From positions 3,038,001-3,102,000 of the forward strand of contig NZ_LT671418.1 in NCBI RefSeq assembly GCF_900130075.1: DNA of 64,000 nt. Direction: 5' to 3'. Position 1 is the stretch's first letter. Every line of letters starts with the position of its first letter. Made by a program: the position numbers and the translations under genes. The stretch is from Herminiimonas arsenitoxidans (GTDB lineage: Bacteria; Pseudomonadota; Gammaproteobacteria; Burkholderiales; Burkholderiaceae_D). Below the pieces are notes generated by a model. It ran no database searches. It worked only from the letters and a program-made list of their open reading frames with translations, and was not told the origin of the DNA. Positions 1 to 9,351 of the stretch are shown here, piece by piece.

Positions 1-799
1 GCGGTGAGTTCGTGATGCGATCGATCGCAGGGCCGGACAAAACTGGATGTGTGCAGTAAGCGATAACTTTCTTCGCGCCGCGTTCCTTCAATACTTCTGC
101 TGCCTTGGTCAAAGTGCCTGCGGTATCGACCATGTCATCCATGATCACGCAGTTGCGGCCTTCGACTTCACCGATGATGTTCATCACTTCGGAAACGTTC
201 GCTTTAGGGCGGCGTTTGTCGATGATGGCCAGATCGCAATTCAAGCGTTTTGCCAAAGCGCGGGCGCGAACTACGCCGCCGACGTCTGGGGAAACAACCA
301 GCAAGTCATCGTGATTCTTGGTAACCAGATCGCTCAACAAAATCGGCGATGCATAAATGTTATCAACAGGAATATCGAAGAAGCCCTGGATTTGATCTGC
401 ATGCAGATCCATGATCAGAACACGTTCAACGCCTGCTTCTTGCAGCATGTTGGCGACAACTTTTGCCGAAATCGCAACGCGTGCTGAGCGTGGGCGGCGA
501 TCTTGACGCGCATAACCGTAGTACGGGATGGCGGCGGTGATACGGCCAGCCGATGCGCGTTTCAGTGCATCAACCATCAACATGATTTCCATCAAGTTGT
601 CATTGGTCGGTGCGCAAGTTGATTGCAGAACGAAGACATCTTTACCGCGGACGTTTTCGTTGATTTCAACAACGATTTCGCCATCGGAGAATTTGGATAC
701 AACAGCTTTGCCGAGCGGGAGACCGAGATGCTTGACAACGCCCAAAGCCAGATCCGGGTTTGCGTTACCGGTAAAAACCATCAGGTTTTCGAGTGCCAT
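1..799 (-). CDS. prs: Ribose-phosphate pyrophosphokinase (partial, 3' end outside window)
   Basis: Makes PRPP from ribose-5-phosphate and ATP for nucleotide, His and Trp synthesis in the cytoplasm. The minus-strand reading gives about 266 residues beginning [18 protein letters not shown]. It contains the ATP-side segment [12 protein letters not shown] and the PRPP-binding segment [11 protein letters not shown] near the end. The family is usually about 310-316 residues, so the last ~50 codons lie beyond base 1. The ATG at 797-799 gives the expected N-terminus. A tRNA-Gln gene lies about 100 bases upstream on the same strand and ispE lies beyond it, an order common in betaproteobacteria. A plus-strand open frame over the same bases is only a shadow of this gene. 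Confidence 0.96.
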   Translation of the reverse strand, partial: MALENLMVFTGNANPDLALGVVKHLGLPLGKAVVSKFSDGEIVVEINENVRGKDVFVLQSTCAPTNDNLMEIMLMVDALKRASAGRITAAIPYYGYARQDRRPRSARVAISAKVVANMLQEAGVERVLIMDLHADQIQGFFDIPVDNIYASPILLSDLVTKNHDDLLVVSPDVGGVVRARALAKRLNCDLAIIDKRRPKANVSEVMNIIGEVEGRNCVIMDDMVDTAGTLTKAAEVLKERGAKKVIAYCTHPVLSGPAIDRITNSP

Positions 800-903
800 G
801 GAAATCCCTGCTTGCAGTCGTTAGAAAGGTGGAAAGCCGCCAAAACTCGACGATGACGTCTTGTGTTGGCGGCTTGCTTGTGTGCTTCTTACTCTTGATG
901 TAA

Positions 904-980
904 TGGCAGGGGAAGAAGGATTCGAACCTTCGAATGCTGGAATCAAAATCCAGTGCCTTAACCAACTTGGCGATTCCCCT
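904..980 (-). tRNA. tRNA-Gln (anticodon UUG)
   Basis: The minus strand folds as a 77-nt cloverleaf. The acceptor strands are AGGGGAA and TTCCCCT, followed by discriminator G and an encoded CCA (complement of 904-906). The anticodon stem CTGGA/TCCAG encloses the loop TTTTGAT, so the anticodon is TTG, reading CAA. The T-arm carries GGTTCGAATCC. It lies between ispE and prs on the same strand and may be cotranscribed with them. Confidence 0.95.
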
Positions 981-1050
981 ACGCAACCTTGTGTTTGCCG
1001 TTGCATCTTCGCTATCAAAGCGGCGGATGCAGCGACTAACTAATCTGGTG

Positions 1051-1920
1051 TTACGACTGCTGCAAATAAGCAAGCGGATGATGCGTGATCGCTTTGGCTT
1101 TCCAGGATTTCCATTTTGCCGGTACTGTTGCCAGTACTGCATCAGCTTGGTGCTCTTGCTCAAATGGGCAAAACACGCAAGCGCCGGAACCTGTCATTCT
1201 CGCATCTCCGTATTGTTGCAGCCATTTTATGGCTTCAGCAATCGGTGGAAACAATGTTGCAGCCACGACTTGCAGGTCGTTTTTACCGAAGCTTTCTTGA
1301 GCTCCGGAAAAGTCCGATATTTTGACGGGTTTTGTATCCCGTGTCAATTCACTTGATGAAAATATCTGCTGAGTTGGTACGGATACCCCAGGTTCGATGA
1401 CGACAAACCAGGAATCCGGCGTTTCTACCGGTAATAAAGCCTCGCCTATACCCTCGGCAAATGCATTGCGGCCGAATAAAAAGAAGGGGACATCCGCGCC
1501 TAATTGCAGGCCGAGCGCCATTAATTCTGCACGTGTTAATCCGGTTTGCCATAAATGATTGAGTACCAGTAGGGTAGTTGCCGCATCTGAGGAGCCGCCG
1601 CCCAGACCACCACCCATAGGAAGATTTTTCTCGATGGCGATATCAGCACCCAAAACTTTGCCCTGCATTTTGTCCGCTGTTGCTGCTTGCAATAATTTTG
1701 CGGCACGTACGATCAGATCACTCTCGGCGGGTACGCCGGCCAATTCTGTGGTGCGACGAATAACATTATCTTCGCGCGTAGAGAAATGCAGCACATCGCC
1801 GCGATCGATCAATTGAAATACGCTTTGCAGCAGGTGATAGCCATCGGCGCGCCGTCCGGTGACGTGCAGGAATAAATTCAGTTTTGCCGGAGCGGGGCAG
1901 TGATTGAGTGTTTGCATCAT
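1051..1920 (-). CDS. ispE: 4-diphosphocytidyl-2-C-methyl-D-erythritol kinase
   Basis: GHMP-family kinase of the MEP isoprenoid pathway. It phosphorylates the 2-hydroxyl of CDP-methylerythritol using ATP. The 289-residue product has the N-terminal substrate segment [16 protein letters not shown], with the family's conserved Lys near residue 13. The glycine-rich ATP loop [13 protein letters not shown] lies at about 101-113, and [12 protein letters not shown] at about 155-165 is also typical. Length matches the family (280-300). The open frame begins Met-Met, and translation may start at the second Met. It sits 19 bases after lolB on the same strand and upstream of tRNA-Gln and prs, the usual betaproteobacterial lolB-ispE-prs order. 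Confidence 0.95.
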   Translation of the reverse strand: MMQTLNHCPAPAKLNLFLHVTGRRADGYHLLQSVFQLIDRGDVLHFSTREDNVIRRTTELAGVPAESDLIVRAAKLLQAATADKMQGKVLGADIAIEKNLPMGGGLGGGSSDAATTLLVLNHLWQTGLTRAELMALGLQLGADVPFFLFGRNAFAEGIGEALLPVETPDSWFVVIEPGVSVPTQQIFSSSELTRDTKPVKISDFSGAQESFGKNDLQVVAATLFPPIAEAIKWLQQYGDARMTGSGACVFCPFEQEHQADAVLATVPAKWKSWKAKAITHHPLAYLQQS

Positions 1921-1939
1921 TTCTTTAGCTAGCGGGTAT

Positions 1940-2620
1940 TTATTGTGTTTGCCAATTGTCGATCACGATGCGGATGGCGACTTTACCGGCTTGTTCGGTC
2001 TGACGCTCGAGGTCTATGCGTTTCGGCCGACTTTGCGCTGGAGTCTGATTATCATCTTGCCAGCTCAGGTATTGAATGCGCCAGCCATCGCGTGTGGTCA
2101 CGTTGGTATTGCCAGGCGTAGCGACAAATGGCGCATTGTTTGCATCAATGGCAAAGCCTTGCAGCCAATTGCGCAAGCCGGAGATAGGCAGCGGCCAACC
2201 CAGTGTTTGGGTAATCAGTAGATCCACATCGTTTGCCGTAATCGGTGTTTTACCAGCTTGCGTCAAGGTTGCGCTATCCGGTGTGACAGCTATCGTTGCC
2301 AATACTTGTCCCAATGGCGACAAGATGGCAATGTCGCTGCGATCCTTGCTTTGATTCCAGGTGAAGTTGCCATGCAGGGCTTCATCCTGATCATTTTTTT
2401 GATATTGCACAGACAGGCGGCCATCGAGCGCCAGTGCATCCTTGTATGTGCGTTGCACAGAAGTCTGTCCTGCAAGATTGCTGCTGTCGGCCTGCGGGGT
2501 AAGGTTGGCGCAACCAGTCATTAATAAAGCAGACAGCGCAATGGCGATGCTCAGCTTGCGCGTGACGGTGTGTGCGTTTGTGTGTGCATGCATGGATGGG
2601 AATGTGTGGATAATCATCAT
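1940..2620 (-). CDS. lolB: Outer-membrane lipoprotein insertion factor LolB
   Basis: LolB receives lipoproteins from periplasmic LolA and inserts them into the outer membrane; it is itself a lipoprotein. The product begins with a basic, hydrophobic signal peptide ending in the lipobox LLMTGC, which puts the lipidated Cys at residue 37 of the longest frame. That leader is long for a lipoprotein, so the Met at residue 10 (MHAHTNAHT...) is a credible alternative start. The mature part contains DGRLSVQY and GNFTWNQS early on, as expected for the LolB beta-barrel fold. ispE follows 19 bases downstream. A TPR gene is upstream, separated by a strong terminator-like palindrome, so lolB-ispE probably has its own promoter. 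Confidence 0.9.
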   Translation of the reverse strand: MMIIHTFPSMHAHTNAHTVTRKLSIAIALSALLMTGCANLTPQADSSNLAGQTSVQRTYKDALALDGRLSVQYQKNDQDEALHGNFTWNQSKDRSDIAILSPLGQVLATIAVTPDSATLTQAGKTPITANDVDLLITQTLGWPLPISGLRNWLQGFAIDANNAPFVATPGNTNVTTRDGWRIQYLSWQDDNQTPAQSRPKRIDLERQTEQAGKVAIRIVIDNWQTQ

Positions 2621-2721
2621 GGGATGCGAGGGTGATCCAGGCTAGTGCTGATTAATTGCCTTGTGGCTCACGGAATTGTAGGTGGGCTTGCTGCCGTTCG
2701 GAATGCAGGTAGTGAGTCTGT

Positions 2722-2754
2722 AAAAATGATTTGACGGCCTAGGCCGTCAAATCA
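2722..2754 (-). terminator. Rho-independent terminator after the TPR gene (perfect 28-base palindrome)
   Basis: Bases 2727-2754 form a perfect inverted repeat: TGATTTGACGGCCT and its exact complement, centred between 2740 and 2741. On the minus strand it is followed by TTTTT (complement of 2722-2726). It begins only 7 bases beyond the TPR stop codon. The G+C-rich centre and following U-run support intrinsic termination between the TPR gene and lolB. Confidence 0.8.
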
Positions 2755-2760
2755 CATTGC

Positions 2761-4584
2761 TCACAATTGGGCACGCAGGCGCGTCAATGTGCTTTTTAAC
2801 AGATCGCTCTTAGGATCTTTTTGATTCGCATCACGCCATAATTTTTGCGCATCTGCTTTTTCGCCTTTTACCCACAAGACTTCGCCCAGATGTACGCCGA
2901 TTTCGACGTCAGGTCGTATCGCGTAGGCGCGGCGCAGATAGCTTTCTGCTTCTGGCAGATGGCCCTGGCGGAATAATACCCAGCCCATGCTATCCATGAT
3001 GAATGGGTCTTCCGGCGCGATCTTCAGCGCTTTTTCGATGAGCGTACGCGCTTCCTGCAAATGGATATTGCGATCGGCAAACGAGTAGCCGAGCGCGTTA
3101 TAGGCGTGTTGATTATCCGGCGCGAGGCGGATGATCTTGCGCAGCGAGGTTTCCATCAGGTCGTAGCGATTTGCTTTTTCCGCCAGCATGGCGTGGTCGT
3201 ACAGCAAGCCGGTATCGTCAGGGAAACGCTTTAAACCATTGTTCAGAACGGTCATTGCTTCCGGGATGCGGTTGGCATCACGCAGCAACTGTGCGTCGGC
3301 AACGATGATTTGGATTTGTTCGCGCTGGCCTTCCGGTTTCAAATGGCTGAGCAGATTGCGAGCGCCATTGATATCGCCAGTACCGGCCATGATTTGTGCG
3401 CTTCTGATTTGCGCAGCGAGATAAGCAGGGCCAGGCTCGACCTGCGCTAGCCATTTGAGCGCTGCCGGGTAGTCCTTACGATCTTCTGCAATTTGCGAGA
3501 GGATCAGCAAGGCTTGCACCGGATCGCGATCATCGTCTGGGCTGTCTTCCAATGCTTTCAGGTATGCGGTCAGGTATTTTTCTGCGGCAGGGATGTCATT
3601 GGTCTGTGCGCCGAGGATGCCCATCGCATACAGTATCGTCAAATCGTTGGGATTGGCTTGCAACAGGATGTCGAATTGCGCGCGTGCCTGATCGTATTGC
3701 TTGTCGTCGATCAGGATTTTTGCGTAAGCGATACGTACATCACGCGATTTCGGATTGTCTTTCAGGAAATTGGACAGGATTTGCAATGCTTGCGCGCGAT
3801 CCGGCATCGATTGCGCGACCATCAGGACGGCAATTTCCAGATCCGGCTTCATCTTGAGTGCTGTTTGAGCTTCAGTGCGTGCACGTACGATGTCATTTTT
3901 GGCAAAGGCGCTTTGTGCCAATGCAATGTGAGTTTCGACCAAATCTTGATAAGGCGTTGTGATTTCTTCCAATACGGCGAAAGCAGCGTTTTTATCTTTG
4001 GTGCTACCTAGCAGACGCTGGATTTGCAGGATGAGCAAGCCGCGTGCTTGCGGACTGGCTTCGCGCAGGCGCTCGACAAAGATCGGTTTGGCTTCCTTCA
4101 GATTGTCGCCAAGGACGACCAGACCGAGATAGAACTGGTTGGCTTCATCCGAGTTGGGTGCCAGTTCGTGCCACAAGCGAACGGCTGACAGTGCTTCGCC
4201 GACTTGCTTGGCGTTCAGTGCAATTTCTGCTGCGCGTCGTGCCAAGCGTGGATCGCGTGTTTCTTGTGCGGTGGAGAGCATCGTTACATAGGGCAACTGC
4301 CAATCACCACGCTGATAAGTCAGCTCGGCACGTAACAATTTGTACATCAGTTCGCTAGTCAGCGGAACGGATGGTAGCGGGTCATCAGCCTTGTTGCTGG
4401 CGGCTTTTTTTTCGGCAGAAGGTTTGGCGACGATCGGCGTCTGCTCGTCTTGAGCAATAGGTTTGTCTCGCGCTTGTACTTGCGCCAAGGGTTGAGCCTG
4501 CAGATCGGCACCAGCCGAGAACAGGACTGACAGCGTTACAATGACAAGGGCATTTTTCAATTGAAGTCCATGCAAATAGAGCAA
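2761..4584 (-). CDS. Exported tetratricopeptide-repeat protein
   Basis: A 607-residue protein with a hydrophobic N-terminal segment (ALVIVTLSVLFSAGADLQAQ) that looks like a signal peptide cleaved after AQA, so it is probably periplasmic or membrane-associated. A Lys/Ala/Pro-rich linker follows. From about residue 80 to the end there are degenerate TPR units. The clearest are near the C-terminus, for example HAYNALGYSFADR and PFIMDSMGWVLFRQG followed by AESYLRRAYAIRPDVEIG. TPR arrays bind partner proteins; no enzymatic motif is visible. It is divergent from mutM with about 80 bases between the starts. Homologues commonly sit beside mutM and lolB in betaproteobacteria. The specific partner is unknown. 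Confidence 0.85.
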   Translation of the reverse strand: MLYLHGLQLKNALVIVTLSVLFSAGADLQAQPLAQVQARDKPIAQDEQTPIVAKPSAEKKAASNKADDPLPSVPLTSELMYKLLRAELTYQRGDWQLPYVTMLSTAQETRDPRLARRAAEIALNAKQVGEALSAVRLWHELAPNSDEANQFYLGLVVLGDNLKEAKPIFVERLREASPQARGLLILQIQRLLGSTKDKNAAFAVLEEITTPYQDLVETHIALAQSAFAKNDIVRARTEAQTALKMKPDLEIAVLMVAQSMPDRAQALQILSNFLKDNPKSRDVRIAYAKILIDDKQYDQARAQFDILLQANPNDLTILYAMGILGAQTNDIPAAEKYLTAYLKALEDSPDDDRDPVQALLILSQIAEDRKDYPAALKWLAQVEPGPAYLAAQIRSAQIMAGTGDINGARNLLSHLKPEGQREQIQIIVADAQLLRDANRIPEAMTVLNNGLKRFPDDTGLLYDHAMLAEKANRYDLMETSLRKIIRLAPDNQHAYNALGYSFADRNIHLQEARTLIEKALKIAPEDPFIMDSMGWVLFRQGHLPEAESYLRRAYAIRPDVEIGVHLGEVLWVKGEKADAQKLWRDANQKDPKSDLLKSTLTRLRAQL

Positions 4585-4664
4585 GCTTTTATTCTACGCT
4601 CAACCGTCGTGCAATGCGCTACCTCGGTAGCATTGTTTAAATCATCAAGGAAACCGCAGTCGCC

Positions 4665-5486
4665 ATGCCTGAATTACCTGAAGTTGAAGTAACGCGTCGC
4701 GGCGTTGCCCCGCATCTGGAAGGACAAATCGTTACCGGTGTGGAGTTGCGCCATACCGGTTTGCGCTGGCCATTCCCCACTGCCTTATCGCAGACCTTAG
4801 CCGGACATACGGTGCGTAGTACGGGTAGACGCGGAAAATATCTATTGGTTCATTTTGATCATGGCACGCTGATTATTCATTTGGGTATGTCTGGTCATCT
4901 GCGTATCTTGCCGTCGGATGTACCGCCCAAGAAGCATGATCATTTCGATTTGCAAGTCGGGAGTCAGGTTTTGCGCTTGAGCGATCCCCGTCGATTCGGT
5001 GCGGTGTTGTGGCATCCCGCCGCAGATGGTGCGGTGGAAAATCATTTGCTGCTGCGGACGTTGGGCGTCGAACCGCTGGAAGAATTGTTTACTGCGCAAT
5101 GGCTGTATCGTCAAACGCGTAGCCGCACTTCTGCAATCAAGCAGGTGTTGCTGGCCGGCGACATCGTTGTCGGTGTCGGAAACATCTATGCATCAGAGAG
5201 TTTGTTCCAGGCGCGTATCAATCCCAAGACGCCGGCGCACCGTATCGGCCTGGTGCGTTATGAGCGTTTGGCTGAGGCGATACGCCAGATCTTGGCTGCT
5301 GCTATAGAGCAGGGTGGCAGTACTTTGAAAGATTTCATCGGGGTAAACGGGCAGTCCGGTTACTTTCAGCAAAACTATTTTGCCTATGCACGTGCAGGGG
5401 AGCCTTGCCGTATTTGCAATACACCGATCAAGCAAATCGTGCAGGGCCAGCGCTCGACCTTTTACTGTCCAAATTGTCAAAAGTAG
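4665..5486 (+). CDS. mutM: Formamidopyrimidine-DNA glycosylase (Fpg/MutM)
   Basis: Bifunctional DNA glycosylase/AP lyase that removes 8-oxoguanine and formamidopyrimidines. The 273-residue product starts [13 protein letters not shown], supplying the catalytic N-terminal Pro and Glu once Met is removed. [10 protein letters not shown] contains the conserved Lys near residue 60. [12 protein letters not shown] is the helix-two-turn-helix region. The C-terminal zinc finger is CRIC...CPNC with the usual spacing. Length is standard. The next two genes are a dynamin-like GTPase and mutY, so mutM and mutY, which both act on 8-oxoG damage, flank that GTPase. Confidence 0.97.
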   Translation: MPELPEVEVTRRGVAPHLEGQIVTGVELRHTGLRWPFPTALSQTLAGHTVRSTGRRGKYLLVHFDHGTLIIHLGMSGHLRILPSDVPPKKHDHFDLQVGSQVLRLSDPRRFGAVLWHPAADGAVENHLLLRTLGVEPLEELFTAQWLYRQTRSRTSAIKQVLLAGDIVVGVGNIYASESLFQARINPKTPAHRIGLVRYERLAEAIRQILAAAIEQGGSTLKDFIGVNGQSGYFQQNYFAYARAGEPCRICNTPIKQIVQGQRSTFYCPNCQK

Positions 5487-5544
5487 GTAGCAGTGCTAGT
5501 GTCGCTCTGGGCGCACGTCATAAAACAAGATAAAAGAGGTTCAC

Positions 5545-7485
5545 GTGAGTAATCTGGTGCAAAAGTTTCAGGAATACAGTGACTGGCGCAATGGCGTCAA
5601 AAGCGCACTGGAACGCTATCGCGATTGCGTGGATGTTGGCGACCTGTCTGATAGCGCCAGCGATCAGCGTTTTCTGCAAACGCTTTCTCGCCTGAATGAA
5701 GATAAATTATCGATTGCCTTCGTCGCTGAATTTTCGCGCGGTAAATCGGAGTTGATCAACGCGATTTTCTTTGCTGATTACGGTCAGCGCATTTTGCCGA
5801 CCTCTGCCGGTCGCACCACGATGTGTCCGACCGAATTGCTGTATGACGAAACTTTCCCGCCTTCGATACGTTTGCTGCCGATAGAAACGCGTGCCGAAGC
5901 GCAATCGACCAGCGATTTCAAGACACAGAATCAAGTGTGGACTGTATTGCCGCTCGATACTTCGTCTGCGGACGGCATGTTGGAAGCCTTCAAGCAAGTC
6001 AGTTTGACCAAGCGCGTACCGATAGAAGAAGCGGCGCGTTACGGCTTGTACGATGAAACCGATCTCGACATGGTGATGGCAGTGGATGACGAAGGCATGG
6101 TGGAGATTTCGCAATGGCGTCATGCGATCGTGAACTTCCCGCATCCTTTGTTGCAACAAGGTTTGGTCATCGTCGATACGCCGGGTTTGAATGCGATCGG
6201 TACTGAACCTGAGCTGACGTTGAACTTGATCCCGAATGCACATGCAGTGCTATTTATTCTGGCTGCAGATACCGGCGTGACCAAAAGCGATATCGATATC
6301 TGGCGCAATCACATTGGCGGTACGGGTGCCGGTCGCATGGTGGTCTTGAACAAGATCGACAGCATGTGGGATGAGCTGCGTACACCTGCTGAAGTCGAGC
6401 AACAGATACGCATGCAAGTTACCAGCGTGGCGCAAACGCTGGATCTGTCCGAGCGCCAGATATTCCCGGTCTCTGCGCAAAAAGGCCTGGTTGGCAAAAT
6501 CAACCTTGATGCACCGTTGCTGGCCAAGAGTCGTTTGCCTACGCTGGAAAACGCATTGTCCAACGAGCTGCTACCGGCCAAGCAAGACATCATCCGTACG
6601 CAATTGATGGCAGAGGTCAATGAACTCACTTCGTCCAAGCAAGCCTTGCTGTCGTCGCGTGTGCGCAATGTGGTGGAGCAATTGATCGAGCTGAAAAGCT
6701 TGCGTGGCAAGAACCAGAATATCTTGCAACATATGATGAAGCGCATCGATATGGAGAAAACGGAATTCGATGGCAGCTTGTTTAAATTACAGGCGACGCG
6801 TTCCGTATTCGCACGCTTGTCGACGGAAGTGTTTACGCATCTCGGTATGGGTGTGTTGAAAGACAATATCAACAAGACGCGCGATGCGATGGAGAAAAGT
6901 AAATTCTCTTCAGGCTTGCGTCAGGCGGTCAGGGAATTCTTCCAGCAGGCTTTGCACAACCTGGATTTGTCTTCGCAAAAAACGGATGAAATCGGCGAAA
7001 TGATGGCGGTCATGTACCGCAAGTTTTCGACCGAGCATGGTCTGGCCTTGTCGACACCGATGCCGTTTTCGCTGGAAAAATACAGCAAGGAAATCTTGAT
7101 GATCGAACAGCTGTATCACAAGCAGTTCGGTGCAGCGACCATCCTGACTACGCCACAAGTGGTGTTGATGCAGAAGTTTTTCGACTCCATCGCATCGCGT
7201 GTCAAACAAAGCTTCTTGCAAGCCAATCGTGATGTGGAAGCCTGGTTGAAAGTAGTAATGGCACCGCTGGAGGCTCAAATCGGTGAGCACAAAGTGCAAT
7301 TGAAGCGTCGCAAGAAATCGATAGAGAAAATCCACGTAGCCACTGATAGTCTGGAAGAAAAAGTGCTGGCATTTGAGCAAATGCAATTTGAGTTGGATAC
7401 GCAACGCGCAGCATTGACGCGTTTGGAAAATGAATTGAAGACGGCGATCATGGCGCAGTTGGATTCTTACAAAGCGGCGGCCTAG
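5545..7485 (+). CDS. Dynamin-family GTPase
   Basis: A 646-residue cytoplasmic or peripheral membrane GTPase. The G1 loop is AEFSRGKS at residues 61-68, with Ala where the usual GxxxxGKS begins with Gly. A G2-like segment TSAGRTTMCPTEL follows. G3 is DTPG at 211-214 and G4 is NKID at 269-272. From about 350 onward the protein is rich in long amphipathic and coiled-coil helices, as in bacterial dynamin-like proteins. The start is GTG at 5545, with AGAGG seven bases upstream. It lies between mutM and mutY on the same strand; mutY begins 6 bases after its stop. Bacterial dynamins remodel or repair membranes, but this one's role, and any tie to DNA repair, is not known. Confidence 0.88.
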   Translation: MSNLVQKFQEYSDWRNGVKSALERYRDCVDVGDLSDSASDQRFLQTLSRLNEDKLSIAFVAEFSRGKSELINAIFFADYGQRILPTSAGRTTMCPTELLYDETFPPSIRLLPIETRAEAQSTSDFKTQNQVWTVLPLDTSSADGMLEAFKQVSLTKRVPIEEAARYGLYDETDLDMVMAVDDEGMVEISQWRHAIVNFPHPLLQQGLVIVDTPGLNAIGTEPELTLNLIPNAHAVLFILAADTGVTKSDIDIWRNHIGGTGAGRMVVLNKIDSMWDELRTPAEVEQQIRMQVTSVAQTLDLSERQIFPVSAQKGLVGKINLDAPLLAKSRLPTLENALSNELLPAKQDIIRTQLMAEVNELTSSKQALLSSRVRNVVEQLIELKSLRGKNQNILQHMMKRIDMEKTEFDGSLFKLQATRSVFARLSTEVFTHLGMGVLKDNINKTRDAMEKSKFSSGLRQAVREFFQQALHNLDLSSQKTDEIGEMMAVMYRKFSTEHGLALSTPMPFSLEKYSKEILMIEQLYHKQFGAATILTTPQVVLMQKFFDSIASRVKQSFLQANRDVEAWLKVVMAPLEAQIGEHKVQLKRRKKSIEKIHVATDSLEEKVLAFEQMQFELDTQRAALTRLENELKTAIMAQLDSYKAAA

Positions 7486-7491
7486 ATCTAG

Positions 7492-8649
7492 ATGAAACGT
7501 GTAGTCAGTGAACAAAGCAGTGCAGCAGTCTCCCCGGATAAATTATTAAAGGAAGCGGCTGCAACATTAGCCGATCCGAGTTTTTCCCTCGATGTGATTA
7601 CATGGCAAAAGCAGTATGGTCGCCATGCCTTGCCTTGGCAGAATACGCGGGATGCGTATCGCGTCTGGTTATCAGAGATCATGTTGCAGCAGACGCAAGT
7701 TGCGGCGGTGATTCCGTATTACCTGCGCTTTCTTGAAACCTTTCCTACAGTCCAGTCGTTAGCCGCCGCATCCTCGGAGGAGGTGATGTCGCATTGGAGC
7801 GGATTGGGCTATTACTCGCGTGCGCGCAATTTGCATAAATGCGCGCAGACGATAGTTACTGAATACGGTGGTGTCTTTCCTAGCGATCCTGCGTTGCTGG
7901 AACAGTTGACGGGCATAGGTCGTTCAACGGCGGCGGCAATTTCTGCATTTTCCTACGGTACGCGCGCTGCGATTCTGGACGGTAACGTCAAACGCGTATT
8001 CGCACGCGTGTTTGGCGTTGAGCGTTATCCAGGTGAGAAAGCGGTTGAAAATGAAATGTGGTTGCGCGCCGTCGCCTTGTTACCAGAGAGTGACGTAGAG
8101 GCGTACACGCAAGGCTTGATGGATTTGGGCGCAACCTTGTGCACACGCAATCGTCCATCTTGCCAACGTTGTCCCTTGGCGCATCGCTGCGTGGCTTATG
8201 CGAGCGGCCGCACCAATGAACTGCCGGTACGCAAACCGAAAAAAGCCGTGCCAGAAAAAGAGACGACGATGTTGCTCATCGTGGATAAGAATCAAGTCTT
8301 GCTGGAGCAGCGTCCGGATAAAGGAATTTGGGGCGGCTTGTTATCGCTGCCGGAAATCGCATCTGAGACAGACGGAGACGCTACACATTTTGATGCAGCC
8401 TTGGCACTGGCGATTGCACCATTCGGTGTGAGCGCATCGTTGGAAAAGTTGCCTATGTTTACCCACGTGTTCACACATTTCAAACTGCATGTGACGCCGT
8501 ATCGCATAGCATTGGCGCGTCGCCTGGAACGCGCTGGACAAGACAATTACGTTTGGTATCCAGCAGATAAGATGGTTGATGCGCCATTGCCAGCACCGGT
8601 TAAGAAGTTGTTGCTTGCAGTATTTCGCGAGCCGGATTTGTTGTCCTGA
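7492..8649 (+). CDS. mutY: A/G-specific adenine DNA glycosylase
   Basis: Removes adenine mispaired with 8-oxoG, complementing MutM. The 385-residue protein has a helix-hairpin-helix segment (LLEQLTGIGRSTAAAIS) at about residues 128-144. The catalytic Asp lies in ILDGNVKRVFARV. The 4Fe-4S loop CTRNRPSCQRCPLAHRC has the exact C-x6-C-x2-C-x5-C spacing. The C-terminal third is the MutT-like domain that recognises 8-oxoG (LLIVDKNQVLLEQRPDKGIWGGL). About 35 extra residues precede the usual family start, so the true start could be a little downstream. It ends 10 bases from the convergent LON-domain gene. Confidence 0.95.
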   Translation: MKRVVSEQSSAAVSPDKLLKEAAATLADPSFSLDVITWQKQYGRHALPWQNTRDAYRVWLSEIMLQQTQVAAVIPYYLRFLETFPTVQSLAAASSEEVMSHWSGLGYYSRARNLHKCAQTIVTEYGGVFPSDPALLEQLTGIGRSTAAAISAFSYGTRAAILDGNVKRVFARVFGVERYPGEKAVENEMWLRAVALLPESDVEAYTQGLMDLGATLCTRNRPSCQRCPLAHRCVAYASGRTNELPVRKPKKAVPEKETTMLLIVDKNQVLLEQRPDKGIWGGLLSLPEIASETDGDATHFDAALALAIAPFGVSASLEKLPMFTHVFTHFKLHVTPYRIALARRLERAGQDNYVWYPADKMVDAPLPAPVKKLLLAVFREPDLLS

Positions 8650-8659
8650 TAGTCTTGCT

Positions 8660-9286
8660 TCAGATGATTTGATGCTGTTGCAAGTATTGCTGAATGATCG
8701 TCAAGCGGGTTTGCGGATCGTTTAGCTCTAATAATTTCTGCCGTGCTTTCAACGGTATCGGCAGAATCTCACTCCATCGATTTGCCACCCAGCCTGCATC
8801 GTTCAGATGCAGCGTTTCTGCAAACGGACTTTCAAAATCCGGGCCTTGTTCGGCTCGACCTTTGACATTGATGTCGTGGATGATGAGCTTGAGTGTATCG
8901 GCGCAGGGTTCATATTGTTTCGTCACTAAGCTAGGGCCGTCGTGGTCTAGCATCTCAACGCGCGCTTCCAGATGCTGATCCTTGTGTACGCGTGTTTCCA
9001 GAATGCGAAAGCGTGCGCCACCTTCCGTGCGCAATAACAGTACACCGAGTTGCGGTGCATTCCAGTCTGTGATGTGTGCGAGGCAACCGACATTTTCCGG
9101 CTCAGCGGCCGTACCGACTTCCTGGCCCGATTTGATCAAGACTACGCCGAATGGCGATTCGCGCTTCATGCAATCGCGCACCATGTCGACATAGCGCGTT
9201 TCAAAAACCTTCAGCGGGAGTATGCCGCCCGGGAACAGGACGGTATTGAGGGGGAAGAGCGGAAGCCAGTGTTCGTTGTCAGACAT
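8660..9286 (-). CDS. LON N-terminal-domain protein (no protease domain)
   Basis: A 208-residue protein that starts LPLFPLNTVLFPGGILPLKVFE, the hallmark first strand and loop of the LON substrate-binding domain (PF02190 type), and continues with FETRYVDMVRDCM and FGVVLIKSGQEVG. No AAA+ or Ser-Lys protease part follows, so it is a stand-alone LON domain. Such proteins are common in betaproteobacteria, but their role is unclear; substrate or peptide binding is the usual guess. It is convergent with mutY and starts about 65 bases after the rapZ stop on the same strand, so it could be cotranscribed with rapZ-hprK-ptsN. Confidence 0.87.
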   Translation of the reverse strand: MSDNEHWLPLFPLNTVLFPGGILPLKVFETRYVDMVRDCMKRESPFGVVLIKSGQEVGTAAEPENVGCLAHITDWNAPQLGVLLLRTEGGARFRILETRVHKDQHLEARVEMLDHDGPSLVTKQYEPCADTLKLIIHDINVKGRAEQGPDFESPFAETLHLNDAGWVANRWSEILPIPLKARQKLLELNDPQTRLTIIQQYLQQHQII

Positions 9287-9351
9287 GGTGGAAAGCGTGT
9301 CAGTAATGGGCGAAATGCAGCTTGCTTGTACTGGTTTAGACAGCCCTGAGA

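Noticed and set aside
47..487. Plus-strand open frame at the window start
   Set aside because: It is a shadow of prs on the other strand, whose reading gives a clear PRPP synthetase.
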